Source: Chalciporus piperatus
Lineage: Eukaryota > Basidiomycota > Agaricomycetes > Boletales > Boletaceae
Length of the DNA stretch: 64,000 nucleotides
Direction: 5' to 3'
Assembly: GCA_038093975.1 (NCBI GenBank)
Contig: JBBPTG010000005.1
Span: 248,001-312,000 of the forward strand
Positions 8,526 through 21,060 of the stretch are shown piece by piece (the stretch's first letter is position 1; the number at the start of each line of letters is the position of its first letter). Below the pieces are notes generated by a model. The model did no database searches. It worked only from the letters and a program-made list of their open reading frames with translations, and was not told the origin of the DNA. The position numbers were made by a program, and so were the translations under genes.

Positions 8526-10772
8526 AATGCCCACGCAATCGACATACCTTCCACTCCTTATGCAATGACCATGCAGTTTGTTACAAAAGTTTAGTAATCC
8601 ATTCTCTTCTTACTGCCTATATCTTCTCGACTGTTTTGCGCTGTCTGCCTTTCGTACCTGATATGCTCCACACCTTACAGTTCTCAAGTGTCCTGTAGTG
8701 TTGTAGTACTGTCGCTCTGCAGCAGAATCTGGAAGTTTGAACCCGGAAATACATTTCTCAAGGATAATGTTGCGTAGGGGGACTTCAAAGTGACTTTCCA
8801 TTAAATTGACATTCCAAGCCCCAACCTCGCTGATCGATGATACTGTGCTGGCAATCGTTTGATCTCGCACGCGAGTTTTTAAGGACAGGAATTACAAGAC
8901 TCACTGCCAGGCGTTGCGGCACTCCACCGAGGCATCAAGAATGCTGCTGCCGACGATATCGATGACAGCCAATGTGAAATAGACCTTCCGACCGTGTATG
9001 CGCACAGTTGAGCTCAGATGCGGTGATCTATACTTCCGAGTCTCTGTCGTAATTGCTTGGAAAGCTGCTGACAGTTACCGTGAGTCAAGGAATCAAGGTG
9101 TTGACAGATTGTCATTGAACGACATATGCCATCGACACGGACGACTCACGGACGTCGGTCTGAGGCGATCGAAGTCCGCGAGCCGGACAGGTTGCAAACA
9201 TGGAATACCAAGTGAGCTCAGTTCCGAGTCAATGTATCTTGAAACTTCTTGAAACTTGAATGCACACGCGCGGAGGAACTTGAAGGATTGAGTTCTGGGG
9301 TGCGTTCGCGTTTGACAGCTTCTGAACGGATGCAAATAGCAGATGACATCACGTACTCGACGGAGCGCTCGCTGGTACAACATGGCCGCCTGCCAAATTG
9401 TCAAAAGTCTAACGTCTATCCTTCTATCCTCGAGGGGCGGCCGCTGATCGTTTGGCTGGATTCCACTCAGCTCCACTGATGGCATGTTCGGTAACTTGCT
9501 AGATAATCCATCGTCAGGCCCAGGTCCACGCAATACGCTCGATGCCGACCCAGATCGCGCGCATCACCAGATCGTCGATTCTTTCTTGAATATCGGCCGC
9601 TACGAGCGCTTGCAGACAGATGGAACTTTTCAAACATGATCGGCCCCGTCCTCAGGCTGTACTTTGGCTTTTCTGGCATTCAACTACCTTGGAATAGGCA
9701 GACCCTCTCTTTCCCAAACGGTGTCCAAACTGACTTCGGGATACTGATGACGAACAGTATGGACAATGTCCCACTTCCCGCAGGTGCCCGTCAAGTACCG
9801 TGCAGAGTTCTAACTGGTCCTCGGAATTGTTCGGCTTATGCATGTTCCTCCTTGCGCAAAGGACGCGGTTTCCCCTGGGTGTGTGCAATACCTGTCCTGG
9901 CAAATGGGTGTTAGCCCTTCTAGGTAGGGTTTTTCGTCTTGAAAGGTTTACTCTATGTCACTTTGGTCAGTTTCTGGTCTACCCCTCTCTATGAATCAAA
10001 TGAACTAAAGTAAGTGAAAGATTTTCATGCAATACATGATTCAAGTGACTTTTTCAAGATTTCTCGGATCGGCACTTGTACTCGTCATGTCGATCTGGCG
10101 TTTTACGTTGTCTTCAACTCCAGATGGATGACCGCCATGTTATTTGTAAGTGCCCGTCCGGGAGTATGGCTCACCTTTACTGAGCTATTCGGTTCTGATG
10201 CTTGCTCTTATAATAACAAGATTGACTGTCGTGTTGTTTATTAGGTCGTTATAGTTTATACGCTTGCCATTCAATTCTCGGTACCGATCTCTGGCCCCAT
10301 TCCACGATCATTGCATGGGCGTTAATCCCTGGGATACATTTACGCTGCTCTTGATTGTGATCAGAGCATCACCGAATACCACGCGGACGGATACGGGGTC
10401 AGGGTATCAGTGATACGAGGTCCCGGATCGCATTCACTCGAAGCTCGGCCGGTTCATATTTCGGCATCTTCGCAGATCCTTTTAGATGCTTGTAAGCCTC
10501 AGGCCTCAGGGCTTAATGGACACATCCCGCGAGTGATCCATCTGTTGAGTCTGACAACTGACGGATCACCCGCGGGATACTCTAGTTCTCTCAAGGTGTT
10601 TAAATGTGCTGAGATAGTATTTGACGTTACCAGACTGCGTACGACTTGACTGGTGTATTCCAAGTATGTACCATGATCGATCAACAGTGGGTTCCTTGAT
10701 GCGTTGGGATAATAACCGTGACGTTACCGTTCGACCTCTAACAACCACGACCCAGTCAATTCAGAGAACTAG
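8526..10772. other. Long gene-poor region
   Basis: About 2.2 kb with no gene I can support. The longest frames (9093-9533 minus, 9249-9479 plus) have no recognisable domain, signal peptide or continuing exons. It may hold decayed coding DNA or intergenic sequence. A frame ending near 10649 could belong with the exon-like frame that follows, but I could not join them. Confidence 0.4.
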
Positions 10773-11030
10773 CAAGCAATCTTTCTGCCCATTGGCGATG
10801 ATGACATTGTCGCAAACGGACCTAGCACAAAAGGGTGTGGACGAATCTGGGGACACTGGCGAATCATCATTGTTCCGGTCGAGACGTACTTCAATGCCCA
10901 AGAGATCTCGTATTTCTTGACCGTGGAGCTGGTCGACGACAAAGACTTCGAATCACCCCGTCCCTGGTCCCCTCCCGAAGCCACATGTACAGCTGAGAGT
11001 AGTCTTGCACCGCCACAACGAAGCAAGTGA
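10773..11030 (+). pseudogene. Exon-like open frame, possible gene remnant
   Basis: An 85-codon frame opens after an ACTAG acceptor-like site and ends at TGA 11028-11030, just upstream of eL27. It lacks an ATG. Its composition looks like real protein: GCGRIWGHWRIIIVPVETYF, then ISYFLTVELVDDKDFESPRP. I do not recognise the family. A GTATGT donor-like site about 110 bases upstream (near 10662) could end a preceding exon, but the upstream frame is unclear. It is either the last exon of an unrecognised gene or the remnant of one. Confidence is low. Confidence 0.3.
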
Positions 11031-11145
11031 AAACCTTATTTTTCCAAACTATGCAGTACACACGGATATTTCCGGGTGGCTTTCCAATGCACTGAACAAG
11101 TCCAACGAGCCCAAGTCCAAGTCCATCGACCCCGCCGACGTCAAG

Positions 11146-11795
11146 ATGCCCAAAGGTATGTCCCCACTCTATCCATCCAGTAGTAGATTCTCACATCCCT
11201 CAGTTTACAAGCCAGGAAAAGTGACCACCTCTCGTTTGAAAACCGAGTCCGAATATTGAGCTAACTTTGCGGCAGGTCGCCATCATCTTGCAGGGCCGTC
11301 AGGCAGGCAAGAAGGTCGTTGTCATCAAGCAGCTCGATGAGGGAACCAAGGAGCGTCCCTACCCCCATGCGATCGTCGCCGGCATCGAGCGTTACCCACG
11401 AAAAGTCACCCGTCGTATGGGCACCAAGAAGGTGCAACGGAGGAGCAGAGTGAAACCTTTCATCAAGGTCAGTTCTTCATTTGCATTCTCGTTTAATCGC
11501 ATCGTAACGGAGACATGTGTGTGCCGTGCGTGGTATCTTCAAAGACTATCAACTACTCGCATCTCTTCCCTACGCGTTACGCTCTGGAGTTGGAGGGTTT
11601 GAAGGGTACAGTTCAGGCGGAGACTTTCAAGGAGCCTTCGCAACGGGAGACCGCTCGTAAGACCATCAAGAAGCTGTTGGAGGAGCGGTACCAGGGCGGC
11701 AAGAACAAGTGGTTCTTCCAGCCTCTCCGTGTAAGTAATCGCCAGGTATCGATGCTGATTCAACGTCTGATCGTTCACTCTCCCCACAGTTCTGA
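11146..11795 (+). CDS. RPL27: 60S ribosomal protein L27 (eL27)
   Basis: Structural protein of the large cytosolic ribosomal subunit. Exons 11146-11155, 11204-11220, 11276-11467, 11545-11730 and 11790-11795 give a protein beginning [20 protein letters not shown] and ending [11 protein letters not shown]. The family is about 136 residues and this model matches that length. Conserved stretches include [15 protein letters not shown] and [10 protein letters not shown]. The first two exons are only 10 and 17 bases and the last is 6 bases (TTC TGA), with introns clustered at the 5' end as is common in fungal ribosomal protein genes. The acceptor of exon 4 (CTTCAAAG) is weak, but the phase and protein match support it. 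Confidence 0.95.
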
Positions 11796-12135
11796 TTGCA
11801 TTTATTATCCGGCGATGTTGGGGAGATGACACACAAAACCACATGTACCCTACATGTCCTTACATGACGCATGACCTCCATATGCACCTTTGACTTTCCA
11901 TACTCTTTCATCCGAACAAAGGTGGGAGACCCAAGTACAACGGTTTCTCCAAGGAACTCTATATCGCAGACGGTGCATCGGAGTCAGTCTGAAGATTATA
12001 GTTTGCCGATGTTGCTTCAGGCGGATCATAGCACACACAATATACAAGGAAAAGGAATGCAAGATGTCGTCTATTATGCGGGATCGACAACCGAGGGGTA
12101 ACAGTAATCTAGCCGCGCCACGTAAAATAACGATC
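11796..12135. other. Convergent 3' regions of eL27 and ATP3
   Basis: About 340 bases between two convergent stop codons. No frame with family features. It should hold the 3' untranslated regions of both genes. Confidence 0.6.
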
Positions 12136-13312
12136 TTACAGGGCACTCGCACCTGTCGAGGATCCAAATTAAATCAAATTCTCTGGCACATTTGATCAAG
12201 ACCAACGTACCAGTGATGATGTCGACCAACTCGTTTGTGATGGCGGCTTGGCGACCACGGTTGTACTTCATCGTCAGGGAGTCAATCATGTCCTTTGCGT
12301 TCTTAGACGCGTTGTCCATGGCATTGCGACTGTTGGTACAAAATGGACTGAGGGGTCAGAGATGTGAACATGGATGTACTTACCGAGCGCTCTGTTCACA
12401 TGCATGGCCCTCGACGAGGGCAGCATAAATGGCGTTTGCTAGCGAGAACTCTGCAAGGTCCTTGGTAACGTCGTCCTCCATCTCGTATGCACGAATACCA
12501 GCTGCAGAAAGTGAGTATATTAAACAATATGCATTCGAAGCAGAAAGAAAACATACACGACTCCTTGAACGTTTTCTCATTGGCAACCTCGACAACAGCA
12601 GGCTCGTACGCGATAGCAGAGACGAATTTGTTGTACACTATCGCAAGAGAGTCGTACTCGACACCACTCTTGACGATCAAGTCAGCAACACCGGCAGCAT
12701 CGGCGAATGTAGGAATGTCGCGTCCGATTTGGTTGAAGCTGAGAGCGAGGTTCTGTCCCACAGCACGGGAGAGTTGACCCTTGGACTTGTCACCAATAAC
12801 CATGACTGGGGAGTCGGCGTCGACGGGTGTGTCGGAGTCAGCGAGAGCACGGCGGGTAGCTTTTGAGACGGAAGAGTGGATACCACCGCAGAGACCCTTG
12901 TCGGAAGAAATGACGACGAAGAGCTTGCGCTTAGCAGGTGTCTCGGAGGGGGTATGGTCGAAGATTTCTGGTCAATGGAATCGTGTCATGGACATGCGTG
13001 GGGTGGGTCGTGAACGGAACACACCGGAGTTAGCGAGACCGTACTCTTTTCCTGCAATCATGGCGCGCTGCGCCTTTGCGAGCTTGGTGGATGCAATCAT
13101 CTTCATCGACTGCACGCAATGGCATTGAGCGAGGTCGTCCGGTCAACAGAGTAGAGACGTACTTTTGTGATTTTCTCGATGTTTCTGACCGACTTGAGAC
13201 GCAGCTCGATTTCTCTGAGGGTGGCCATGGTTCTGGCATTTTGTTGGGCAGCACCCTGACGGTGAGCCTGCTGAGCGACGCGAGCGACGGATTGCCTTGC
13301 GAACATTTCCAA
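12136..13312 (-). CDS. ATP3: ATP synthase F1 gamma subunit, mitochondrial
   Basis: Central rotor shaft of mitochondrial F1-ATPase. Six exons join in phase: 13163-13312, 13025-13109, 12557-12967, 12384-12501, 12211-12329 and 12136-12152, giving 299 residues, the usual length. The N-terminus is a basic presequence rich in Arg, Gln and Ala with no acidic residues after MEMFARQS. Family features are [49 protein letters not shown] and the conserved C-terminus [12 protein letters not shown]...[15 protein letters not shown]. Either of two ATGs (13312 or 13306) may be the start. It is divergent from eIF2 beta with 187 bases between start codons. Confidence 0.96.
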
Positions 13313-13499
13313 GTGTTGTCGACTTTCTCTGCGAATGTCGGAAAACGACGGCCACTACTAAGCGGAGTTGAAAACAATGCCGAGATTCGTGCGCCGATCA
13401 AATATCTCGGCATCGACCTCCTGATCAATACTGACTCGATCTCGACAACGACGTGCTCGACGTGCTCATCGACATCACCGACGACGACACACAAAAACC

Positions 13500-14783
13500 A
13501 TGGCATCAGAAGAACCACTGTTTGATCCTTCGCTCAAAAAGCGAAAGAAAAAGACCGTCGCATTCACAGAGGACCCACTCGGACCAGAGGCAGACCCTAC
13601 CTCCCCCGCCCCCACCACGATCGAGAGCACGACGACCAACGGTGATGCTGTCGACCTCGGCCCCACTACCGTCCATGAACGGATGAAACGCAGTCAGACC
13701 ACAGAGGGCGGCGATGCTCCTGCGGGAGATGATCTGAAGGAGGAGGATGAATTCAAGTCCATGTTCCCCGAAGGTCTCAAAAAGAAGAAGAAGAAGAAGG
13801 ACATTCCAATGGATTTCGTATGTCTTTGACACTTCGAAGTATGTAGATGTAAGATCTGACCGTTCCCGCTGCATCAGGCCGAGGATGCCTCGGGCACGTC
13901 GACACCTGCGGGTGGTCCCTCGGTGGCTGCGATCCCCTCTGAAGACCTTGACTTCTCGGACATGAAGAAGAAGAAGAAATCGTCCAAGAAAAAGGCAATG
14001 GAGGACTTTGAGAAGGAGTTTGAGGAATCAAAACCGAAAGATGCCGGAGAGGGTGCAGAGGATGTCGACGTCGACGATGGAGAACATCTCAACGACATCG
14101 ACGAAGCCGAACTCGGCGATGATCCATTTGCGAGACCTGAAGCACCTACTGGCGTCGACTCGGGCAGCGAACCCTGGCTTACAAGTGATCGTGATTACAC
14201 GTATCAAGAGGTGGGTCCCGATCCTCAGGTGATACAGCTAGCGATGGAACTCATCCCGCTTTAGCTCCTCACACGTTTCTACGCCTCCCTTCATGCTTCC
14301 AACCCATCCCTTCTTACCTCCGCAGGAAAACGTTACACCATCGCACCGCCCCAAATTCTTCGAGAAGGTGTTCGCCGTTCGATCTTTGCCAACGTGGCCG
14401 ATATCTGCAGACGTATGCACAGAACCCCCGAACATGTTATCCAATTTCTCTTTGCTGAAATGGGTACGACGGGAAGTGTCGACGGTGCGGGTAGATTGGT
14501 GATCAAGGGTCGGTTCCAGCCTAAACAGGTGGAGAACGTGCTGAGAAGATATATCGGTGAGTCTGGCCACGTTCGGGTGGTCGTATCGACTGACATATAC
14601 GGGGATACAACAGTCGAATACGTCACTTGCAAGACATGCAAATCGCCAGACACCCTCCTCACGAAGGAGAACCGTATATTCTTCATGTCATGCGAGTCAT
14701 GTGGTTCAAGACGATCCGTCAACGCCATCAAGAGTGGTTTCCAAGCCCAGGTTGGCAAGAGAAGCAAGAACAAGACTGGATGA
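13500..14783 (+). CDS. SUI3: Translation initiation factor eIF2 subunit beta
   Basis: Part of the eIF2 heterotrimer that delivers initiator Met-tRNA to the 40S ribosome. Exons 13500-13817, 13878-14210, 14265-14556 and 14614-14783 give 370 residues. The N-terminal half has the three lysine blocks that bind eIF5 and eIF2B-epsilon ([27 protein letters not shown]), separated by acidic stretches. The C-terminal half is the eIF2B/eIF5 domain: [14 protein letters not shown], then [18 protein letters not shown] and [12 protein letters not shown]. It ends in a C4 zinc finger (CKTCKSP...CESCGSRR). The ATG sits in CCATGG. All parts expected for the family are present. Confidence 0.96.
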
Positions 14784-15240
14784 AGGACCTGGGCAGCTGG
14801 ACTGGCTACACGAGATACACACACACGCCCATTCTGTTGTGCGATTACGCGATTGGATGTATAGATGGGGCGGGAGGGGCGTCAGTTAGTTTGGATCATG
14901 CTTACGCATCGTACCACAGATCGACCGCATCGCATCGCATTGGATCTCATGAATTGCATGTATGGTTTCGACTCAGTGTCCTAGTGGAGGGTGAACGACT
15001 GTCTTCATTCCGATTCTTGGGTGTGCCTAGGGGAGACTAACTCAGCGTCGGCGCCTTCGAGATTCGAGCTTGTCAGTTAACAACATGGTCATAATAAGCG
15101 TGCACAACAACAAACCACAAATCAAGTAAAGCGAGAGCAGAAAAACGAACTAAAAGACACCTAAGATAAGGCACGAACGGCTCGTTCGATGCATGAAACA
15201 CGAAGAAAAAAATCATATCCATTCCGGTTATGTGCATAAC
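14784..15240. other. Convergent 3' regions of eIF2 beta and CAC2
   Basis: 457 bases between two stop codons on opposite strands. No additional coding region is supported. Presumed 3' untranslated regions. Confidence 0.6.
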
Positions 15241-17949
15241 TCACGACCCAAGATCTCCGACCTTTGTCAGTGCGACCCTCCGTTTCTTCTTGGGTGGCTG
15301 TTCTTTCGCCTCTTCCGCTGCCAACGAGTTCTCCGCACCGACCGCACTCCCACTGCCGCTCCCGCTCGCAGGTAAGGGTTCCTCGATGGCCGATTTTGGA
15401 GTAAGGAGTTGCGATGGGAGAGACTCAGCTCCTGGAGGCTGCACCCGCTTCGCTGGAACAGTTGGCGGAGCGATGATAGGTAATGTGGTGCTAGTGCTCG
15501 CTGGCGTAGACGAGCCTGCGTATGTGAGCGGAACAAAATTGTGCTGAGCTATCGACTGAAGCTGGAGCGTCGATTGTTGGGTATGGTGTGCGGGAAGTAT
15601 CTCGTCAAAGACGATGATCGTGCAGTAGCCATCGCGAGAGGAAAGCATGAGCGTCTGGCCATCTGGGGACCTGGAAGACAGTCAAAATGCATAAAGATAA
15701 TATCGAGGGGGGAAAGACGTTGCGCACCATGACATATCCGTAAACTCATCGTAATGCAATTTCGTCAAAAGACAGACAGGTCCCGATTGTTGTGTATCAT
15801 AAATGGCGACGGTGTCCATAGTCAGAACCGCATACAACATTCGATACGGGAGCGCGAATATGGACCCCGTGCCAGGAGGTGTGGTGGGAACCGGCGTAGG
15901 AGCATTGGAGGACCTGGACACCCCGGAGCTAGATTGTTTCTGTTGGTGGGCGGGAGGGAGCAAAGGTGAGAGTAGCCCTGTTGTATCCGAGCTCGTTGAT
16001 GGGAGCTGCAAAGCGGGAGCCTTCTCTGCTCGTGGTGATGGGAATGGAACGGTTGGGTCTTGTGCTGACCCACTTGTCACGCTGACAAGGTCGACGGACA
16101 TCTTTCCCTCTTTGTCTCTCTCCAAGACCGCCGACTTCGTTTCCTCCACTCCAGCACCGATAACACCCTGTCGTAGTTCATACAAGATTGGGGAGAATCG
16201 GACGGCAACGGACGCCTTTTTGTGTCCGGGGAGCTGAGCAATAGGCGGACGTGCAAAGTTGGCACGAGAGTAGATGAAAACGGACGACGTGGAGTTAGGG
16301 TTGGTAACTTCGCTCTGCGCCGTGGTTGATCCAGCCTTGTCAGATGACCGGCCTTTACGACCCCTGGAAGGCGTCTCTTCTCCCTTTGACCCGGCGCTGA
16401 AGGAAGGGTCTTCAAAGTGTCCAGCGGGAGTGAGCAACAAGCCTCCATCGGGGCTGAATGTCAACCTCCTGAAGAAGTTTGTGAAACTTTCATCGCCATA
16501 TAACTTGATGGTGGACCAAGCCGGCGAGGGCAGGGCGCGTATAGCAGGGAGAGGAGGCATTGGAGAAGGAGAACGACCATATCTGGAGAAGTGGGAATGC
16601 GCGGGAGACGAGGGTGCATTTGAACCGCTGAACGAAGAGCGCCTAGAAGATGATCGTTCGATAGGTGGTGGGGGGAACATAGCAGACGGTGTGCTAGCAA
16701 CAGAAGTAGCGGGCGTTGGCGGGTACGCGATCGCATTGTTATTGTTGTTGCTCGATTGAGAAAACTCCTTCTGATCCACAGAAGTGGTCGTCACGCTCTC
16801 TGCATCGCTGGTGGAGTCGCGTTTAAACCCTTTGATGCGGCTTTGCGTGCTCGGAGTGCGGCAGTGGTTGAACCCCATGCGGGTGTTCTTTCCGACAGCG
16901 TGTGCCTCAAAGGACCCCTGTTTCGTCGAAATGCGGTGAATGTGCATCGAGCGGTCGCTACTCTGTGTAGCGATGTATTCATTCAAAGGGTCCCAGGCAA
17001 CACCTTGAACATAGTGACTGTGTTCCGCAATCTCGTGGACGCATTTGCCTGCATAGCACAAATTAGCTCAAAACAAATATGAGAATCTTGAAGGGGATAT
17101 CGAACCATCTATAGCCGTGAAAACGCGCGCGCAGTTGTCGGTGCTTCCAGCGAGGATATAGTCCCCTGTTGGACTCCATGCAAGGTCATACACCTGCATG
17201 GTCGTGCACCTGGACCGCAGTAGGCCATCGTTAGATTCCTTCTTTTAATCACAGAGATTAGCACCAGAAGGAATCGCGCACTGACCGGAACGTGGTACGG
17301 GGCTTCCAATACTCTGTTTCATATTGCAGATCCTCTGTGCTGAGGTCACCGCCGTACGTCACGGTTGGTGGGGTACTCGATGCAGCCCAAATGATGATCA
17401 TGCCATCTAGAAGAATTAAGTTGTGACATAAATGTTTACCGCCCAACTGCGGCGGAACGTACCATCCCCAGCCGAGGCAATGAGTTCTCCTAAATGCATC
17501 ACACGAACACGTCAGAACAACAGAAACTTGAAAGAAAGGGAGCAAGAGACAGTAAACCGGGAAAGATACACACCGTTGGGAGAAAACCTCACAACGTTGA
17601 CAGCTGCAGAATGCCTGCTGAGAGTCGCGAGGTATTCGACGCGAGGAGGTCGCGGGACGACAGTCTCTGCCGATTCTGCCAATGAAGGAGGAATTATGTT
17701 GGGGTGTACCATCCATATCTATATGCTCGTGTGTTATAATGGTCCCAAGTGATGCGCGAGCGCGTATACACGGGGAAGGCGGCTCACCCTAACATGGTTG
17801 TCCTCCCCACCCGTCGCGAGCCTGTAAGACTGAGATGCGAAGTTCTTCTCTTGGGATGGACGCGCTTTTTTGAAAGGAATGGGTTGAAAGTCGCATGTTG
17901 ATATGGGTTTCGAGTCGTGCCAGCGTATCTCGAGAGTTCGGTAACGCAT
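15241..17949 (-). CDS. CAC2: Chromatin assembly factor 1 subunit B (Cac2/p60), WD40
   Basis: WD40 subunit of the CAF-1 complex, which deposits H3-H4 behind replication forks. Seven exons join in phase: 17788-17949, 17574-17718, 17463-17489, 17286-17406, 17106-17209, 15728-17048 and 15241-15670, giving 715 residues. The start MRYRTLEIRWHDSKPI matches the family opening. WD-type blocks follow: SYRLATGGEDNHVRIW, RHSAAVNVVRFSPNGELIAS, YDLAWSPTGDYILAGSTDN, VQGVAWDPLNEYIATQSSDR, FRRLTFSPDGGLL and FTDMSWSPDGQTLM. Long Ser/Pro-rich insertions split the later blades. The C-terminus has a basic nuclear-localisation-like run (PPKKKRRVALTK). The 27-base third exon is notable. Confidence 0.93.
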
Positions 17950-18268
17950 CGTGTGTCAGTCAGTTCGTTTCACCGAGGATGTGGCAAGTGCCGTTGTCGC
18001 CGCTGAGGATGTCGCGCTCGAGTTCGAATAAGTCGCTTATAGATTGGCGAACATCCGAGGGAGACTTGGAGATTTCAAGTGGAGTTGTCCAGATCAGGAT
18101 CCAGTTTATGTAGAACAAAGTCAATTAGACGCGGGCAGTTGCCACATCACACGCTCAGCCTCGAAAGGATTACAACAAGTTGACAACTAAGTACCAAGTA
18201 ACTAGTTCGGTACACGATACACCATATCTAATGACCGAGAGCAACCAGCTCCATTTATGTGCAGATCA
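17950..18268. other. Short intergenic region between CAC2 and NUP57
   Basis: 319 bases upstream of CAC2 and downstream of NUP57, both on the minus strand. No gene seen. It presumably holds the CAC2 promoter. Confidence 0.6.
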
Positions 18269-20621
18269 TCACCGCAATGCGCTCGCGCGAAGCATAGACG
18301 TCGAACTATGCAGCGGAGAAGGCGAAGCAGAGAATCTCGTATCCACACTCGCATGACCACCATCTTCTCCTTCTCCGTTCGTTCCCATAATAACGCCAAG
18401 ATCCTTGAGATCCCCCTGCAACATCTTTGTCAAGTGTTGCAGACCAGCTTGTTGGTCCGCCAATATCTGAACAAACCATTTCAGCTATCTGCACACCCAA
18501 AAGAGGTCGCATACGAACCTGTGTTATTTGCTTCAAGCCTTCCTCGTCCACAACCGTCCACTCTACCGCACCTTCACCGCCAGCTTTCCGTCCACGTTCT
18601 CTGGCCGCGTTAACAGCGCCGACCAATGCCCATAGTTCGTTCAGTTTGCTCCTCATCTTACTCATTCCTCCGGGTCTTCTCAAATCTTCCTCCATCTCTT
18701 CGAGGGCCACGCGAAGAGCTTCCTCTTCAGGACGTATAGACGAAGAACGAACAGCTGGAATCAGGAGGTGCAAGTGTTGGATTAATTTGAGGAGGCGTTG
18801 TGAGATTTGGATGTGTTGGGACAAGGCGCGGTTGATTTGGGAGAGGGTGGTATCAGTATGAGCCGCTGTTAGAGCTAGTAGACGCTTTTTGAGTTCCTAC
18901 GACAACATTAATATCATCATGGACAAATCAATATGGGGGAGTTACTTTTAATTTTTCCTGTTGGGCAGTCGCCTGCGCAGTCTGCGCATAAACGCGGGTA
19001 TTTAGTGCGTCGAAACCGACAGCAAGCACGGGGACCATACTGAAACACCATATCTCAACGATGATGACCTCATTGAGGCACATATCACTTACCAACTACG
19101 ATCCGGATTTTCAACAAGAGCTCTCTGCCAGAGAGCCTCATTGGTTGCATTCGACGGCCTTCCATACTGGCTCACTTGGGATGGATCAACAAGGTTGTAG
19201 AAGTAGTGCTAAAGACACCGTTGACATCAACCATCGTGTCTTCCACTGAAGATATAAAGTCTCACCTGGAAACGACACTGGGGTGAATTCGGGTTCCAAG
19301 CTTCGGCAATCCCCTCGATCCTTTGCGTCAGTGCCACAAACTGACTCTGAGGATCCTGTTGCTGGGCGGTACTCCCAAGCATCGACTGTGTGATCGACGG
19401 CTGAGCAGTTGAACCGAAAAGGGAGCCCGATGGTTTTGGCGCTTGGGAAGGATTTCCGAACAGAGAGGTAGTGGGTTGGGTAGTGCTCTGCCCGAACGAC
19501 GAGGTTGTGGGCTGTGTGGTGCTCGTTGCGGGCTGTCCAAACAGAGAGGTAGTGAGCTGCGTAGCGCTAGTTGCGCTCCCTCCGAAGAGAGAGCCAGTGG
19601 GCTGCGTAGTGCCGGTTGTGCTCCCGCCGAACAGCGAAGTGATGGGCTGCGTAGTGCCAGTTGTGCTCCCAAACAGCGATGTACTGGGCTGGGCTGTGCT
19701 AGTTGTGCTCCCAAATAGCGAGGTAGTAGGCTGGGTGGTGCTCGTCGCCGGCTGTCCGAATAGCGACGTAGTCGGTTGCGCAGTGCTCGTTGTGCTCTGT
19801 CCGAAGAACGACGTAGTGGGCTGCGCAGTGCTGGGCGCAGTCTGTCCAAACAACGATGTCGTAGGTTGCGCAGCGGTGCTCGTCGTCTGTGCAGCAGGTT
19901 GTCCAAAGATCGACGGCTGCGCCGTTGACGGGGTACTTCCAAATGACAACCCGCCCGTCGTGCCCGCGCCAGTGCCAGTGCCCGTACCCATTCCTGTGGC
20001 GGTCCCAGCGCCACCAAAAAGACCACTCCCAGCCCCAAACAAACCCGTCCCAGTGCCTGTCGTCTGAGCAGGCTGAGTCGTGCTCGGTGTCGTAGACCCG
20101 AAAAGCGAGCTCGCCGGTTTTTGCGTCTGAGAAGGTGGCCCAAACAACGACGTGGTAGCGGGTTGCGTCGTGGTCGTCGCCGTGGACTGTGCAGCAGGTT
20201 GGCCGAAGAGCGACAAGGGTTGCGTGGTGGACTGTGTAGTTCCAAAAAGGCTTCCTCCTGTTGTCCCCGGCCCTGTCGTCGTGCCAGTGCCGGTAGTCGC
20301 TCCTACACCACCAAAGATGCTACCTCCATTACTCGCCGTAGCTGGTTTCCCAAATAAACTCGTCCCCATACCCGTCGTCGATCCTTGTTGAGCAGTGTTG
20401 GTGCCACTCCCAAAGATGCTGCTACCACCCGTGGCGGGGGTAGTCGTGCTCGTTCCCGAATTACCGAAGAGGTTCCCCCCAATAGCAGGTAGGGTAGGTG
20501 TTGGATTCCCGAATGAACTCGTCCCAGTACCCGGAGTGGTCTGTGCAGGTTGGGTGCCAGTGGTGGGGTTGGTCCCTCCAAAGAGGCTTCCAGATTGGTT
20601 TCCAAAGCCACCGAACGACAT
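18269..20621 (-). CDS. NUP57: FG-repeat nucleoporin Nup57/Nup54
   Basis: Central-channel nucleoporin of the Nup62 subcomplex. Exons 19266-20621, 19093-19208, 18946-19039, 18519-18896 and 18269-18466 give 713 residues. The first 430 residues are an FG domain of tandem SLFG and SIFG units in Ser/Thr/Gln/Pro-rich spacers. The C-terminal part matches Nup54: NPNSPQCRFQHYFYNLVDP, then RPSNATNEALWQRALVENPD, then MVPVLAVGFDALNTRV, followed by long heptad-like helices (ELKKRLLAL and QISQRLLKLIQHLHLL) that form the coiled coil with partner Nups. Long open frames on other frames over the repeat are shadows. Confidence 0.93.
19360..20600 (-). repeat. FG-repeat coding array in NUP57
   Basis: Tandem imperfect repeats of about 36-60 bases, each coding for one SLFG-type unit plus a spacer such as TTTSTAQPTT. 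The repeats keep several alternative frames open on both strands, which explains the long spurious frames here. Confidence 0.85.
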
Positions 20622-21060
20622 GATAGATTAACTCGATATCGGTATCGTGGGCAGTCTTCTTGTCGACTGGTGGTCAAAAGATTGTACAAAAGGGATAGAG
20701 ACTCCGAAGACGTACCCTCCAGACTCCAGTGACTCGCGGTATGTACAATACCCAGGACTACCTTGTTTAGCAATCCACACAACCTAGTATATTCAAGTGT
20801 ACTTTGAATTTCTGAGTGTCAGAATTCTACCAACGAGTATTCAGTATAACTTCTAGCGTAGGTACACAAGAGAGCTACTGGATATCAAACACCCGAAGGT
20901 GAGTAGAAGAATGGCAACGTCCATCATGACAGCTCCTTCCTCTAATACCATCGAATGTATGAAAAGGCGAAAACCAGTCAGTGTTCAAACTCGCATCACT
21001 GACTAGAGCGGTACATATCTCCCCACTGGCGTCAATCGAGAATTTGTAATTTGCGTAACA
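20622..21060. other. Upstream region of NUP57
   Basis: 439 bases with no recognisable gene. It should contain the NUP57 promoter and the 3' end of the F-box-like gene. Confidence 0.5.

Noticed and set aside
9093..9533. 146-codon minus-strand frame in the gene-poor region
   Set aside because: No recognisable domain, no adjoining exons, and an overlapping plus-strand frame of similar quality. Not enough to call a gene.
13076..13525. 149-codon plus-strand and 162-codon minus-strand frames around 13030-13525
   Set aside because: They overlap the ATP3 5' exons and the promoter between ATP3 and eIF2 beta and match no family.
14557..15040. Plus-strand frames overlapping the end of eIF2 beta
   Set aside because: They are out of frame with the zinc-finger exon and have no domain of their own.
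19328..20245. Long frames of 305 codons (minus) and 198 codons (plus, 19471-20067) over the same DNA
   Set aside because: Both are shadows of the NUP57 FG-repeat array. Repetitive codons keep other frames open, and only the NUP57 frame has FG units and joins in phase to the Nup54-type C-terminus.
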